Shown: positions 41,949 through 50,598 of the stretch, in pieces
How the letters are laid out: each line of letters begins with the position of its first letter
Numbering within the stretch: the stretch's first letter is position 1
Source of the DNA: a bacterium
GTDB taxonomy: Bacteria > Joyebacterota > Joyebacteria > Joyebacterales > Joyebacteraceae
Direction: 5' to 3'
DNA length: 64,000 nt
Assembly: GCA_025774935.1 (NCBI GenBank)
Contig: JALGZK010000008.1
Coordinates: forward strand, 1-64,000
The notes under the pieces: generated by a model
Told to the model about the DNA's origin: nothing
Databases searched by the model: none
The model's input: the letters and a program-made list of their open reading frames with translations, nothing else
Translations under genes and position numbers: made by a program

Positions 41949-44900
41949 CTACCCGAGACCGTACTTCTTCATCTTCGCGTGGAGGCCGGTCCTCGAGAGA
42001 CCGAGGACGTCGGCCGCCGCCTGCTTGTTCCAGCCGGTCCGGGAGAGCGCTTCCAGGATGCGGCTCTTCTCGAGCGCCTCGACCTCGTTCTTGAGCGAGC
42101 GGCGGTGCGGCTCTTCGTCGCCCAGGGTGATCTCATAGCGGTTCCGGAGCTCCGGGCTGATCTTGTCGATCCCGATCATCTCCCCGTCGGCGGCCAGCGC
42201 GACGCCGCGCCGCACTTCGTTCTCGAGCTCCCTCACGTTGTTCCCGCGCCAGTCGTACCGCTGGAAGATCTCGCGGACCTCGCGGCTGAACCCGGGGATG
42301 TGCTTCCCCTCGCGCTTCGCGTAGAGCTCGCGGAAGTGCTCCATGAGGACCGGGACGTCGTCCGGGCGGTCGCGGAGAGGCGGCACCTGGATCACGACCG
42401 CGCAGAGGCGGTAGAAGAGGTCGCGCCTGAACCGCCCGGCCTTGACCTCCTCCGCCAGGTCCTTGTTGCTCGCGGAGATGACGCGCGCGTCGCTCGTCCT
42501 CGTGACGCTCTCCCCCACCCGGCGGTACTCGCCGTTCTGGAGGAACCGGAGGAGCTTCACCTGGAGCTGCTGGCTCATCTCGCCGATCTCGTCGAGGAAG
42601 AGCGTTCCGCCGGCCGCGGCCTGCACGAGGCCCTCGCGGTCGCGGTCCGCGTCGGTGAACGCGCCCTTCACATGACCGAAGAGCTCGCTCTCCTGCAGGT
42701 TCGGAGGGATCGCACCCGCGTTCAGCGCGACGAACTTCCCCGTCCGGCTGCGGCCGTCGACGTGGACGGCGCGCGCGATGAGTTCCTTACCGGTCCCGGA
42801 CTCGCCGCGGATGACGATCGGGACGTGGCTGTCCTTTAGGCGGTCGATGCTCGAGAGGATGCGCAGCATCTCCGCGTCGCGGGTGATGAGGCCCGCGTGG
42901 TTCGGCGAGTCGCCGAGCTCCTGTGCGAGCTCCCCGTTCTCCCTCCACGCGACCGACTCGCCGACCCTGGAGAACGCGAGGCCGAGCATCCGCGACGCTG
43001 CGGCGACGAACTCGACGTCACTCTGCGTGAACGGCGCGGGCCGCTCGGACTTCATCCGGTCGGCGTAGAGCAGATAAGTCGTGCCGCGCGCACCGCTGAT
43101 CTCGGCGGGAATGAGGGCCACGGCGCCGACGCCCGGCGCGAAGTAGGCGTCCGCGGAGCGCGGGTCGCTCACGATGAGCGGCCTCGTGTGTCCGCGGTTC
43201 CCGACGGTCGTGCGCACGAAGCGGGTGACCTCGGCCACCCCGCGTCCCGTGCGGTCGACCGACGTGGCGACGGCGGGACCGGTCTCCTCCGTGAGCGAGT
43301 AGAGGACCAGGCGGTTGGCCGGGACCGACGCCGCGATCTCGTTCGCGAACTCGTTCAGGTCCTCCGGCTTCGGCTCGGTCGTCTCGAGGAACCGGTACCC
43401 CTCGGCGATCGTGGAGTAGCGTCCCTGGCGCGAGACGCCGGCCTCCTCGAGCTCCGCGTCGAGCTCCTTCAGGATGGCGTCGATCTCGGCGAGGCCCTCG
43501 CTGTCGTGGCTCACCTCCATCTTGAGGCGCGCCCGGTCGAGCCACGTCCTCGCCCGGTCGAGCTGGCCGCCACGCTGGAGTGCCTTGCCGCGCTCGAGCT
43601 CGCAGCGAGCCACCCAGTCGCCGGCGCCGATCCTCGTGAAGATGGCCTCGGCGGCGGAGAACCGCGCCTCGATCCTGTCCACGGGGAGGTCGCCCGGAGG
43701 CGACGAGTCGCGCATGCCGACGGCGTCGGCGAACGCGGTCTTGGCGGTCTGGAACGACTCGCCGGTCCTGCGAAGCATGTCCTCGGCGCGGTTCACGAGG
43801 ACCTCGGCGGCGGTCCGCTCGCCCTTGGCGTAGCAGATGCTCGCGAGGACCCTCAGGAACGCCCCCTCCTCGAGCCTGTCGCCCAGCTCGCGGGAGAGCT
43901 TCACGCCGTCCGAGCAGTCGCGCTCGGCGTCCTCGATCCTGCCGAGCGTGAGGAGCGCCTCGGCGCGCCTCCGGAGGACCTCCCCGACGACGTCGCCGTT
44001 CGAGGCGAGGCGGTACGCGCAGCCGAGCGCCCTGTCCAGCGTCGCGAGAGCCTGCTCGTACTCGCCCTGGTCCATCTCCAGCTCGCCGATGTACTCGAGC
44101 GCGAGCGCCTCAGCCCTGAGATACCCCTTCTCCCTCGCCACGCGGAGCGCGTTCTCGAAGAGCTCGCGCGCCCGGCCCGTTTCGCGGCGTACGCGGTACA
44201 CGTTCCCGAGCGCGGTCTTCGCGGCGACGAGTCCTCGGACGGCGCCGATCCGCGAGTACGTCTCCTTGGCCTCGGTGAGCATCTCCTCCGCTTCCGCCCA
44301 TCGAGACAGGCGGTAGAGCGTGATGCCCACGTTCGTCAGGCGATCGGCGATCGCCATCGAACGCCCCTGCTTCCGGTCGAGCTCGAGCGCGCTCTCGAGG
44401 TACTCGAGGGCGCCGTTCAGGTCGCCGGTACGCTTGGCGAGAATGCCGAGGTTGTTGTAGGCCGCAGCGAGGCCTGACTCGCTCGCGAGCCTCTTCTGGG
44501 AGACGAGATAGTCGGTGAAGTAGTCCCTGGCGGCCTCGGTGTTCCCGATCTCGGCGTTCGCGATGCCGAGCATCTTGCCTGCCTCAGCCAGAAGATGGCT
44601 GTCGGGACTGGTCCTGAGTGCGTCGTACGCCTTCTGAGCCGCGCGCAGCGCTTCTTCGTAGCGCCCGCTCTCGATCTCGATCCTCGCGAGGACGACGTTC
44701 GCCTCGGCCCACGACGTCGCTTCCTCGTCCTCGAGCTCCAGATCGTCGAGCTTCGCGCAGTGTGCTCTCGCCTTGACGTAGTTGCCGAGCCCCAGGTGGC
44801 ACTTCGCGATCCGGACGCAGAGCCCCGCTACCTCGTCGTCGGAGAGCGTGGAACCCAGCTCTTCGCCGGCGGCGCGGCTGAAGTACCCGAGCGCGTCCGT

Positions 44901-45041
44901 GTAGCTGTCGGACTCGAGATAGACGTCGCCGAGTCGGATCGCGGTCAGCGCGGCTTCCCGCGCGCTCCGCGACTCCATTGCTCGGCGAAACGCCTCGAGC
45001 ATCTCGCGTTCGGGCTTATCGTCCGGTCGTCGTTCAGCCAC
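41949..45041 (-). CDS. TPR-GAF-AAA+ sigma-54-dependent activator
   Basis: 1030-residue regulator. About 560 N-terminal residues form TPR repeats (for example ALEYLESALELDRKQGRS and EQALATLDRALGCAYRLA), a GAF-like domain spans about 575-720, the AAA+ sigma-54 domain about 725-965 (Walker A GESGTGKELIA near 746, Walker B GTLFLDEIGE), and a Fis helix-turn-helix the end (WNKQAAADVLGLSRTGLHAK). Two deviations: the sigma-54 contact loop is GAFTDA (793-798) rather than GAFTGA, and the segment normally W-P-G-N-V-R-E-L reads W-R-G-N-N-V-R-E-L with one extra residue. No receiver domain, so the signal is probably sensed by the TPR/GAF part. It lies next to the sigma-54 promoter of the peptide operon. 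GTG start with GAGG seven bases upstream. Confidence 0.93.
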   Translation of the reverse strand: MAERRPDDKPEREMLEAFRRAMESRSAREAALTAIRLGDVYLESDSYTDALGYFSRAAGEELGSTLSDDEVAGLCVRIAKCHLGLGNYVKARAHCAKLDDLELEDEEATSWAEANVVLARIEIESGRYEEALRAAQKAYDALRTSPDSHLLAEAGKMLGIANAEIGNTEAARDYFTDYLVSQKRLASESGLAAAYNNLGILAKRTGDLNGALEYLESALELDRKQGRSMAIADRLTNVGITLYRLSRWAEAEEMLTEAKETYSRIGAVRGLVAAKTALGNVYRVRRETGRARELFENALRVAREKGYLRAEALALEYIGELEMDQGEYEQALATLDRALGCAYRLASNGDVVGEVLRRRAEALLTLGRIEDAERDCSDGVKLSRELGDRLEEGAFLRVLASICYAKGERTAAEVLVNRAEDMLRRTGESFQTAKTAFADAVGMRDSSPPGDLPVDRIEARFSAAEAIFTRIGAGDWVARCELERGKALQRGGQLDRARTWLDRARLKMEVSHDSEGLAEIDAILKELDAELEEAGVSRQGRYSTIAEGYRFLETTEPKPEDLNEFANEIAASVPANRLVLYSLTEETGPAVATSVDRTGRGVAEVTRFVRTTVGNRGHTRPLIVSDPRSADAYFAPGVGAVALIPAEISGARGTTYLLYADRMKSERPAPFTQSDVEFVAAASRMLGLAFSRVGESVAWRENGELAQELGDSPNHAGLITRDAEMLRILSSIDRLKDSHVPIVIRGESGTGKELIARAVHVDGRSRTGKFVALNAGAIPPNLQESELFGHVKGAFTDADRDREGLVQAAAGGTLFLDEIGEMSQQLQVKLLRFLQNGEYRRVGESVTRTSDARVISASNKDLAEEVKAGRFRRDLFYRLCAVVIQVPPLRDRPDDVPVLMEHFRELYAKREGKHIPGFSREVREIFQRYDWRGNNVRELENEVRRGVALAADGEMIGIDKISPELRNRYEITLGDEEPHRRSLKNEVEALEKSRILEALSRTGWNKQAAADVLGLSRTGLHAKMKKYGLG

Positions 45042-45101
45042 TTGTCGGCCTCGCGTAGCAGGGATGAAACGCTTCGGCTCCCGACGCCCCTGCGCCGGCT
45101 G

Positions 45102-45455
45102 CTAGTACAGAGTGGCGAGAATGTACTTCAGGTGCGTGAACGCGAAGCGGAGCTGCGCGTACATCGACGCGAGCCTCAGCTTCCGTCCCGTGACGTTCCC
45201 GTCTCCTTCGCCCTCGCCGTCTTCCTCGGGAGGCTCAGGGACGTCGCCTTCGTCCTCGTCGCCCCCAGGGTTGTTGTGGCCCCAGCGATCGTCGTCGCCT
45301 TCGTCACCGTCGTCCCTGAGCGCGACCTGGCCGCATGCGCCAGAGCCGTTCCAGGAATTCCGGTATGCGCTCCTCGCCGAACTCGTCGTTGCCGTCAGCA
45401 AGACCAAGCCCAGCACGAGGACCACAAGCAGAGCAAGGGTGCGCCTCTTCATCAT
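45102..45455 (-). CDS. Small secreted acidic protein, unknown
   Basis: 117-residue protein with a signal peptide (MMKRRTLALLVVLVLGLVLL ending SSA). The middle (about 45-85) is almost wholly Asp, Glu, Gly and Pro (GDEDEGDVPEPPEEDGEGEG), followed by a basic/aromatic C-terminus (GRKLRLASMYAQLRFAFTHLKYI). GGAGGGACCCCG precedes the tandem ATG. It is 60 bases upstream of the TPR-type activator and both probably start at the promoter at 45609-45637. Not recognised; the L-R-L-A stretch recalls the precursor-peptide leaders but this may be chance. Confidence 0.72.
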   Translation of the reverse strand: MMKRRTLALLVVLVLGLVLLTATTSSARSAYRNSWNGSGACGQVALRDDGDEGDDDRWGHNNPGGDEDEGDVPEPPEEDGEGEGDGNVTGRKLRLASMYAQLRFAFTHLKYILATLY

Positions 45456-45608
45456 CGGGGTCCCTCCTTGTGGCCTGCCCTCTCGGGTCATCCTCCACGA
45501 TTCGAATCTGTGCCGCCGGGAGTTCGCGTCATAGATACTCGCCCGGCGGCGAGTGACGCTGGTACTAGGGGGGTATCCGGTGGGAAGGCCGGGGAGCCTT
45601 CCAACGTC

Positions 45609-45637
45609 ATTCTACCATTCAGGGGCAAATCCGTCAA
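45609..45637 (-). promoter_or_regulatory. Sigma-70-type promoter for the acidic protein and activator genes
   Basis: Minus-strand TTGACG (45637-45632) and TAGAAT (45614-45609) with a 17-base spacer; five of six positions match at each box, among the best promoters in the window. The leader would be about 147 bases long. Confidence 0.7.
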
Positions 45638-45678
45638 TATCCAACCCCGGGCGACTGAACTGCATAAATGATGCCCGG

Positions 45679-46455
45679 TCACGAACTGCCCTCCCCCATA
45701 GTACCCTTGACAAACCGCGTCATCGATTCCAGACACCGCTCGAAGATCGCGGCGCCCTTCGCGGCCGTGGCCGCCCCCGGATGCCCCTCTGCGCCGGTCC
45801 AGCCGTCTGCCGGCGGTCCCGTCCCCACACCCTCCGGATAGGCCCTGAACCGCTCTTCCTGCTCTTCCGCACCGCTCTCCGGAATCCGCTCCTTCCTCAC
45901 TCGTTCGGGGAACAGATGCAGAGCGAGGGACGTTTCGACCTCGCCCGCGTGCTCTACCCCTGTCTGATGAGTGAGAAGGTCCCCCGTTTCCACCCAATAT
46001 GGGAAGACGACGAAGACCTCGCAAACATTCGCTTCGAGGAGCGGGAGGGCGGCCTGCTTGATGGCCTCGTGGTGGGCGAACCCGTAGCCGTCTGTGGCGC
46101 ACCCGTGTGCGGTCACGAGGAAGAACCGGCGGAACCCGTATCTCGACCAGTCGGCCAGTAGGGACCCTAGCCCCTCGCGCAGCCCGTCGAAGGAGAACCC
46201 GGCCGTGCCTGGAACGAACCGGTCGCACGGGAGGTTCACGCCGTACTCGAGGGTCGGGGCGAGCGGGATGCCGGTCTCCCTCGCGATTCCCGCTGCGAAG
46301 GCCTCGGCGATGAGCGTGTCCGTTGAGAGTGGAAGATGGGGGCCGTGCTGCTCGCAGGTCCCGATCGGCAAGATGAGGGCGTCCGAACCCTCGAGCCAGG
46401 TCCGGACCTCCTGCCACGTCATGTCGGCGAGCTTCCTCGTCCGGTCGGGCACCAC
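45679..46455 (-). CDS. Creatininase-family amidohydrolase
   Basis: 258-residue metalloenzyme of the creatininase/MftE family. Metal-binding residues are visible in GTCEQHGPHLPLSTD (Glu, His, Asp), VTAHGCATDG (His) and VEHAGEVETSLAL (Glu). Family members include creatinine amidohydrolase, riboflavin-pathway FAPy deformylase and MftE, which cuts the mycofactocin precursor. It has an extra 25-residue acidic segment near 195-225. Encoded 20 bases after an ArsR-type regulator. Its start (GTG 46455 or 46452) is uncertain because the purine-rich stretch touches it. Proximity to a RiPP-like cluster makes a peptidase role worth considering. Confidence 0.9.
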   Translation of the reverse strand: MVPDRTRKLADMTWQEVRTWLEGSDALILPIGTCEQHGPHLPLSTDTLIAEAFAAGIARETGIPLAPTLEYGVNLPCDRFVPGTAGFSFDGLREGLGSLLADWSRYGFRRFFLVTAHGCATDGYGFAHHEAIKQAALPLLEANVCEVFVVFPYWVETGDLLTHQTGVEHAGEVETSLALHLFPERVRKERIPESGAEEQEERFRAYPEGVGTGPPADGWTGAEGHPGAATAAKGAAIFERCLESMTRFVKGTMGEGSS

Positions 46456-46475
46456 TCCCCCTAAGTCGCGTCCCG

Positions 46476-46940
46476 TCAGAGCAGGAAGTCGTCCATGTCA
46501 TCGTCGGCCGGCGGCCGCTCGACGACCGGGCGCTCCTCTTCTTCTGACCCGCGAGGAGCGCGTGGGGTTGGTTTCCGCGAGGAAGGTGCGGGTGGCCCGG
46601 AGGCGGTCCCCGGGCGCCGCGAGGCTCCGGATGCCCTCGGCGGCATCTCCCGGGGCGTCACCACGAGCCCCGTCCAACGCGCGGTCAGGTCGAGGAGCTC
46701 CCGGACCGACGGGTCTTCCGTCTCCCAGTTCGCCTGGTAGTAGACCCAGCGGCCCTCCCTCTCCTCGACGGCGAGCCCGGCCTCGCGGAGCCTCCTCAGA
46801 TGGTAGGAGACCTGCGGCTGCGAGAGCCCCAGCTGGGAGACGATCTCGGTGACGTTGCGCCGCCCGCCGAGAAGCACGACGAAGACCTGGAGGCGAGTCG
46901 GATCTCCGAGTTCGCGGAAGGCCTCGATCGCCTGCGTCAT
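46476..46940 (-). CDS. ArsR-family winged-helix regulator with charged C-terminal tail
   Basis: 154-residue DNA-binding protein: MTQAIEAFRELGDPTRLQVF start, recognition helix SQPQVSYHLRRLREAGLAVEEREG, wing RWVYYQA. No metal-binding ELCVCDL motif, so it is not a classical metal sensor. After about residue 95 the protein continues with a Pro/Arg/Glu-rich tail ending PPADDDMDDFLL, likely disordered. Upstream of and probably co-transcribed with the creatininase gene. Confidence 0.88.
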   Translation of the reverse strand: MTQAIEAFRELGDPTRLQVFVVLLGGRRNVTEIVSQLGLSQPQVSYHLRRLREAGLAVEEREGRWVYYQANWETEDPSVRELLDLTARWTGLVVTPREMPPRASGASRRPGTASGPPAPSSRKPTPRAPRGSEEEERPVVERPPADDDMDDFLL

Positions 46941-47114
46941 GGTAGCGGTCCCGTCACGCGCGGCTCCCGGAGGTTCGATGGAGGGCCATTCTCCGAAGTT
47001 CGTTCGGTGGAGGGCCGTCCGAAAGAAGGTCCTTCGAACCACGACCCCTCACCCACCGACAGTGCTAGCACCGCGCCCTCCCGCAGTCAAGCCCGGAGGC
47101 TCGCGGAACGCGTC

Positions 47115-47143
47115 TTCCTCCGAGCGGTCCGACCGGCTACAAT
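47115..47143 (+). promoter_or_regulatory. Candidate promoter for rlmN
   Basis: TACAAT (47138-47143) is a good minus-10 box; the minus-35 partner TTCCTC (47115-47120) at 17 bases is poor. Confidence 0.4.
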
Positions 47144-47185
47144 GGAACCGGACGCTCCGACGTCGTTCAGGATGGGAGAGCACGC

Positions 47186-48256
47186 GTGACGAAGCCTGCG
47201 AAGGACGCGCGACGCGACGGGCCGATCGATCTGCGGGGACTCACCCTCGACGAGATCGAAAAGGTCCTCGCGAAGCTCGGCGAGCCGAGGTACCGCGCCG
47301 ACCAGGTGGCGGCGTGGGTCTTCCAGCGTGGCGTTCGGACGTTCGACGAGATGACCGACCTCCCGCTGACGCTCAGGGAGAAGCTCGCAGGGGACTTCAA
47401 GCTCGCCGGAGCGGAGGTCGTGCGCCGGGAGTCGTCCGCGATCGACGGCACCGAGAAGTTCCTGCTCGAGTACGGCGACGGCTCGGCCGTCGAGGCCGTC
47501 ATCCTCAGGGACTCGGGCCGGACGACCGGGTGCATCTCGACCCAGATCGGGTGCCGATTCGGATGCAGCTTCTGCGCGACGGGCGCGATGGGGTTCGTCA
47601 GGAACCTGACCGCCGGAGAGATCGTCGAGCAGATCCTCGCCCTGCGGCGCAGCGTCGACCCCGAACGCGTGTCGAACCTCGTGTTCATGGGCATGGGCGA
47701 GCCGCTCGACAACTACGACGAGACCCTGAAGGCGATCCGGATCGCCAACGCGCCGTGGGGGCTCGGGATCGGCGCGCGGAAGATGACCGTCTCGACGGCG
47801 GGGATCGTCCCCGGCATCCGCAGGCTGGCCCAGGAGGACCTCCAGCTCAACCTCGCGGTCTCCCTCAACTCCCCGAAGCAGCGCCTCCGCTCCCAGATCA
47901 TGCCGATCGCCGAACGGTACTCCCTGAACGAGCTCATGGACGCCCTCGGCGACTACGCGCGCACCACGGGACGGCACGTAACCCTCGAATACCTGCTCCT
48001 CAAGGACATCAACGATTCCCCCGAAATGGCCGGGATGCTGGCGGACCTTGCCCGCAAACTGCCTTGCAAGGTCAACCTCATCTGCTATAATGAGACTGAG
48101 AAGTCAGCGTACGCACCCCCCTCTGATAAGACAGTTGAGCGGTTCCTCGCGCTCCTGAGGACTCGTTGCCCGACGGTGGTGAGGAGAGTCAGCCGCGGCA
48201 GCGACATCGCCGCCGGCTGCGGCCAGTTGGCCGTGCCGAAGAAGAGGTCGCGGTAG
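47186..48256 (+). CDS. rlmN: RlmN, radical SAM 23S rRNA / tRNA adenine C2-methyltransferase
   Basis: 356-residue enzyme that methylates C2 of A2503 in 23S rRNA and A37 in some tRNAs. Radical SAM motif CRFGCSFC (CxxxCxxC) with upstream T-G-C-I-S-T-Q-I-G, GMGEPLDNYDE, V-S-T-A-G-I-V-P-G-I, and the C-terminal catalytic Cys region RRVSRGSDIAAGCGQLA. N-terminal HhH-like segment (LTLDEIEKVLAKLGEPRYRADQ) for substrate binding. GTG start 47186 has GGGAGAG six bases upstream. Confidence 0.96.
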   Translation: MTKPAKDARRDGPIDLRGLTLDEIEKVLAKLGEPRYRADQVAAWVFQRGVRTFDEMTDLPLTLREKLAGDFKLAGAEVVRRESSAIDGTEKFLLEYGDGSAVEAVILRDSGRTTGCISTQIGCRFGCSFCATGAMGFVRNLTAGEIVEQILALRRSVDPERVSNLVFMGMGEPLDNYDETLKAIRIANAPWGLGIGARKMTVSTAGIVPGIRRLAQEDLQLNLAVSLNSPKQRLRSQIMPIAERYSLNELMDALGDYARTTGRHVTLEYLLLKDINDSPEMAGMLADLARKLPCKVNLICYNETEKSAYAPPSDKTVERFLALLRTRCPTVVRRVSRGSDIAAGCGQLAVPKKRSR

Positions 48257-48348
48257 GCGACCGTGAGGCGCGGAAGGCCGCGGGATCCGGCAGCGATCGA
48301 GAGCGACCGCGCGGGGGATGCTCAGTCCATCGATTGGCAGCAGGGGTT

Positions 48349-49143
48349 ATGGTCCTAACGAAATCAGCAGTCGTCACCGCAACGGCAGTGATCCTCGCAG
48401 TTTCGGCAACGTGTCTTCTCGCGGAAGAGCCTCCCGTCAGCCAGGACGACATATTCTCGGACCTCTCGGCGTTCGTCGAGAAGGTGGAGGGCGCGCTCCC
48501 CGCCGGGTGGCACGTCGTAGAGACCGACACGGGCGGGACGCCGATCGGCTGGACGGGAGAGAGCGCGGGGTTCTACGTGATGGTCGAGGACACCGCGACG
48601 CGGTTCTTCCACCCGAAGGGCTTCCACTATTTCTCGTTCTACCGTCTCTGGCTCATGCCGTCGGACTGGGAGGGCGAGATGAGGCGCACGCCGTACGTCT
48701 CCGATTCGAGCCCCGCCTACCTGCTCGGAGTCAGCGACAGCTTCCTCGCGCTCTACCACTCGGCCGGCGGAAACGTATGGGAGGACGGGCCGGGAGAGCT
48801 CTGCGAGGCGCTCGAACTCGACAGGATCTGCTACACCGACCTCACGAGACGGACCGTCGACCTCGAGATCGAGGAGAAGCTCAAGCAGAAGCTCGACGAA
48901 CTCCCGGACGCATCCACGTCGATCTCCCCGCGCCGCATCATCGGCCTCACGGGTGACGGTGCGAACCTCTACATAGAGTACCTCTTCTCACCCGACGACG
49001 AGCGCACGCCCGGGGAGCAGCTCGCGGCTCTGACCGACGCGCTCGCTGGGGACGTCTTTCTGTCGCTCCCCGAGATCGAGTCCCTCTATCTTCGGCGTTG
49101 CACGGCCGACACTTACACTGATACCATCGTCCATCGGAACTAG
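48349..49143 (+). CDS. Secreted protein of unknown function
   Basis: 264-residue exported protein: hydrophobic N-terminus MVLTKSAVVTATAVILAVSA followed by TCLLAEE, which could be a signal peptide with Cys22. The mature part has aromatic-rich strands (FYVMVEDTATRFFHPKGFHYFSFYRLW) and an acidic helix (LEIEEKLKQKLDELPD). The frame is open further upstream, but only ATG 48349 gives a signal sequence; AGGGG lies close to it. Family not recognised. Confidence 0.75.
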   Translation: MVLTKSAVVTATAVILAVSATCLLAEEPPVSQDDIFSDLSAFVEKVEGALPAGWHVVETDTGGTPIGWTGESAGFYVMVEDTATRFFHPKGFHYFSFYRLWLMPSDWEGEMRRTPYVSDSSPAYLLGVSDSFLALYHSAGGNVWEDGPGELCEALELDRICYTDLTRRTVDLEIEEKLKQKLDELPDASTSISPRRIIGLTGDGANLYIEYLFSPDDERTPGEQLAALTDALAGDVFLSLPEIESLYLRRCTADTYTDTIVHRN

Positions 49144-49239
49144 GCGAAACCCGTCTCCCCTTCCCGGTCGTCCTATTGGTGAGCTCTGCAACTGCGAGCG
49201 TCGCCGACGGCCGCTTCCTGCTGCTTGCGGAGGGTTTCC

Positions 49240-50430
49240 ATGTCTGCCCGGAGAGTCGCGCTTCTCGTCCTGATCGTCGTCACTGCAGCCTCCACCCACG
49301 TGTTCGCGCACGAGATCCCAGACGCGTTCCTCGAGGTCGACGCGTCCGACTTCACGAGCTTCTGCCTGGACGACGGGGGATGTATCGGCCCCGCCGGCAG
49401 GTACTACTACAACCGCGTCGACGGGATAAACTTCTACCTCGGCCTCCGCTACCGGTCCGACATGCACCTCCACCCCCGGGTCCTCGCGCTCTGGGGCTGG
49501 CCGTCGGCGCGGAGCGGCAGCATGTACCAGCTCGAGTTCGAGCAGCCCCTCATCGACCAGAACAGCCTGTCGTTCGGGGTCGGCTTCTACGACAAGACCA
49601 ACACGTCGCGGCAGGACGCGGAGCGGGTCCAGGACCTCGACAACAACCTCCGCGCCATGTTCGCCCGCCGCGACCTTCGCGACTACTTCACGTCGGAGGG
49701 CGGGAACTTCTTCGTGAACTACGTCGTGACGCCCCAGCTCAGGTTCCGTCTCGAGTTCAAGAGCGAGAACCTCTCGTCGCTCGACACGGCGCAGAGCGTC
49801 TGGTCGCTCTTCCGGAACGACGAGGACTGGCGCGAGAACCCGCCTCTCACGGTGGGCATCGAGAACGGGCAGCGCGAGTTCGAGGGCAAGATGAAGAGCT
49901 GGGTCGGGTCGTTCGAGTACGACACGCGGGACGAGTTCGAGTACTCGGGGTGGCGCCTCCGCGGGTACTACACGTACTCCGGCGAGAGGTCGGGCGGGGA
50001 CTACGACTTCCGGAGGATCGACTTCGACGTCATGCCTTACTGGCGCATCACCGAGACCCAGACCCTGACGCTCAAGGCGTGGTGGGGACTCGGCAGCGGC
50101 ACCGACTACCCGTCGCAGGAGATGTTCTACCTCGGCGGCATGGAGAACATGGCCGGATACGGTGACAAGGAGTTCTCCGGCAAGAACGTGTTCTGGGGTA
50201 GAGTCGAGTACGGCGTGCACGTCTGGGAGGAGTTCGAGGTCATCTACTACGGTGATCTCGGCGAAGCGTGGAACGGATCGACGGGTTTCGACTCGAGCGA
50301 GATCCTGTACGATCTCGGTATCGGGTTCAGGTGGGATTTCCCGGGACTCGGCGACTTCAGGATCGACGCGGCGCACGCGCTCGAGGACGGGCGCGACCTC
50401 CAGGTCGACTTCAGGCTGTACGTCTACTAG
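49240..50430 (+). CDS. Omp85/BamA-like outer membrane barrel protein
   Basis: 396-residue exported protein: signal peptide MSARRVALLVLIVVTAASTH ending VFAH, no POTRA domains, then a region of amphipathic strands and a C-terminal half like the Omp85/bacterial surface antigen barrel (TQTLTLKAWWGLGSG, FYLGGMENMAGYGDKEFSGK, RVEYGV, LGIGFRWDFP, DFRLYVY). The M-E-N-M-A-G-Y-G-D turn corresponds to the R/G-x-x-x-G-Y-x-x region of Omp85 proteins. The first half has a paired-cysteine motif, CLDDGGC. GGAGGG precedes ATG 49240. Might be a POTRA-less Omp85 relative that exports or displays a lipoprotein. Confidence 0.78.
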   Translation: MSARRVALLVLIVVTAASTHVFAHEIPDAFLEVDASDFTSFCLDDGGCIGPAGRYYYNRVDGINFYLGLRYRSDMHLHPRVLALWGWPSARSGSMYQLEFEQPLIDQNSLSFGVGFYDKTNTSRQDAERVQDLDNNLRAMFARRDLRDYFTSEGGNFFVNYVVTPQLRFRLEFKSENLSSLDTAQSVWSLFRNDEDWRENPPLTVGIENGQREFEGKMKSWVGSFEYDTRDEFEYSGWRLRGYYTYSGERSGGDYDFRRIDFDVMPYWRITETQTLTLKAWWGLGSGTDYPSQEMFYLGGMENMAGYGDKEFSGKNVFWGRVEYGVHVWEEFEVIYYGDLGEAWNGSTGFDSSEILYDLGIGFRWDFPGLGDFRIDAAHALEDGRDLQVDFRLYVY

Positions 50431-50598
50431 CTGAGGCGCCGACGAGGCGCGGAGAAACACATACATCCAGAGATGGCCGTCAGAGAACGGTCCCGTCGCG
50501 CGGGCGGACCGCGTCCCCTCTCGTGGGGATGCGTTCGTCCGCGTGAGTGTAGGAGGGGTCGCCCGGACGGTCGACGGAAGGCAAAGGGGGCAGGTCTC

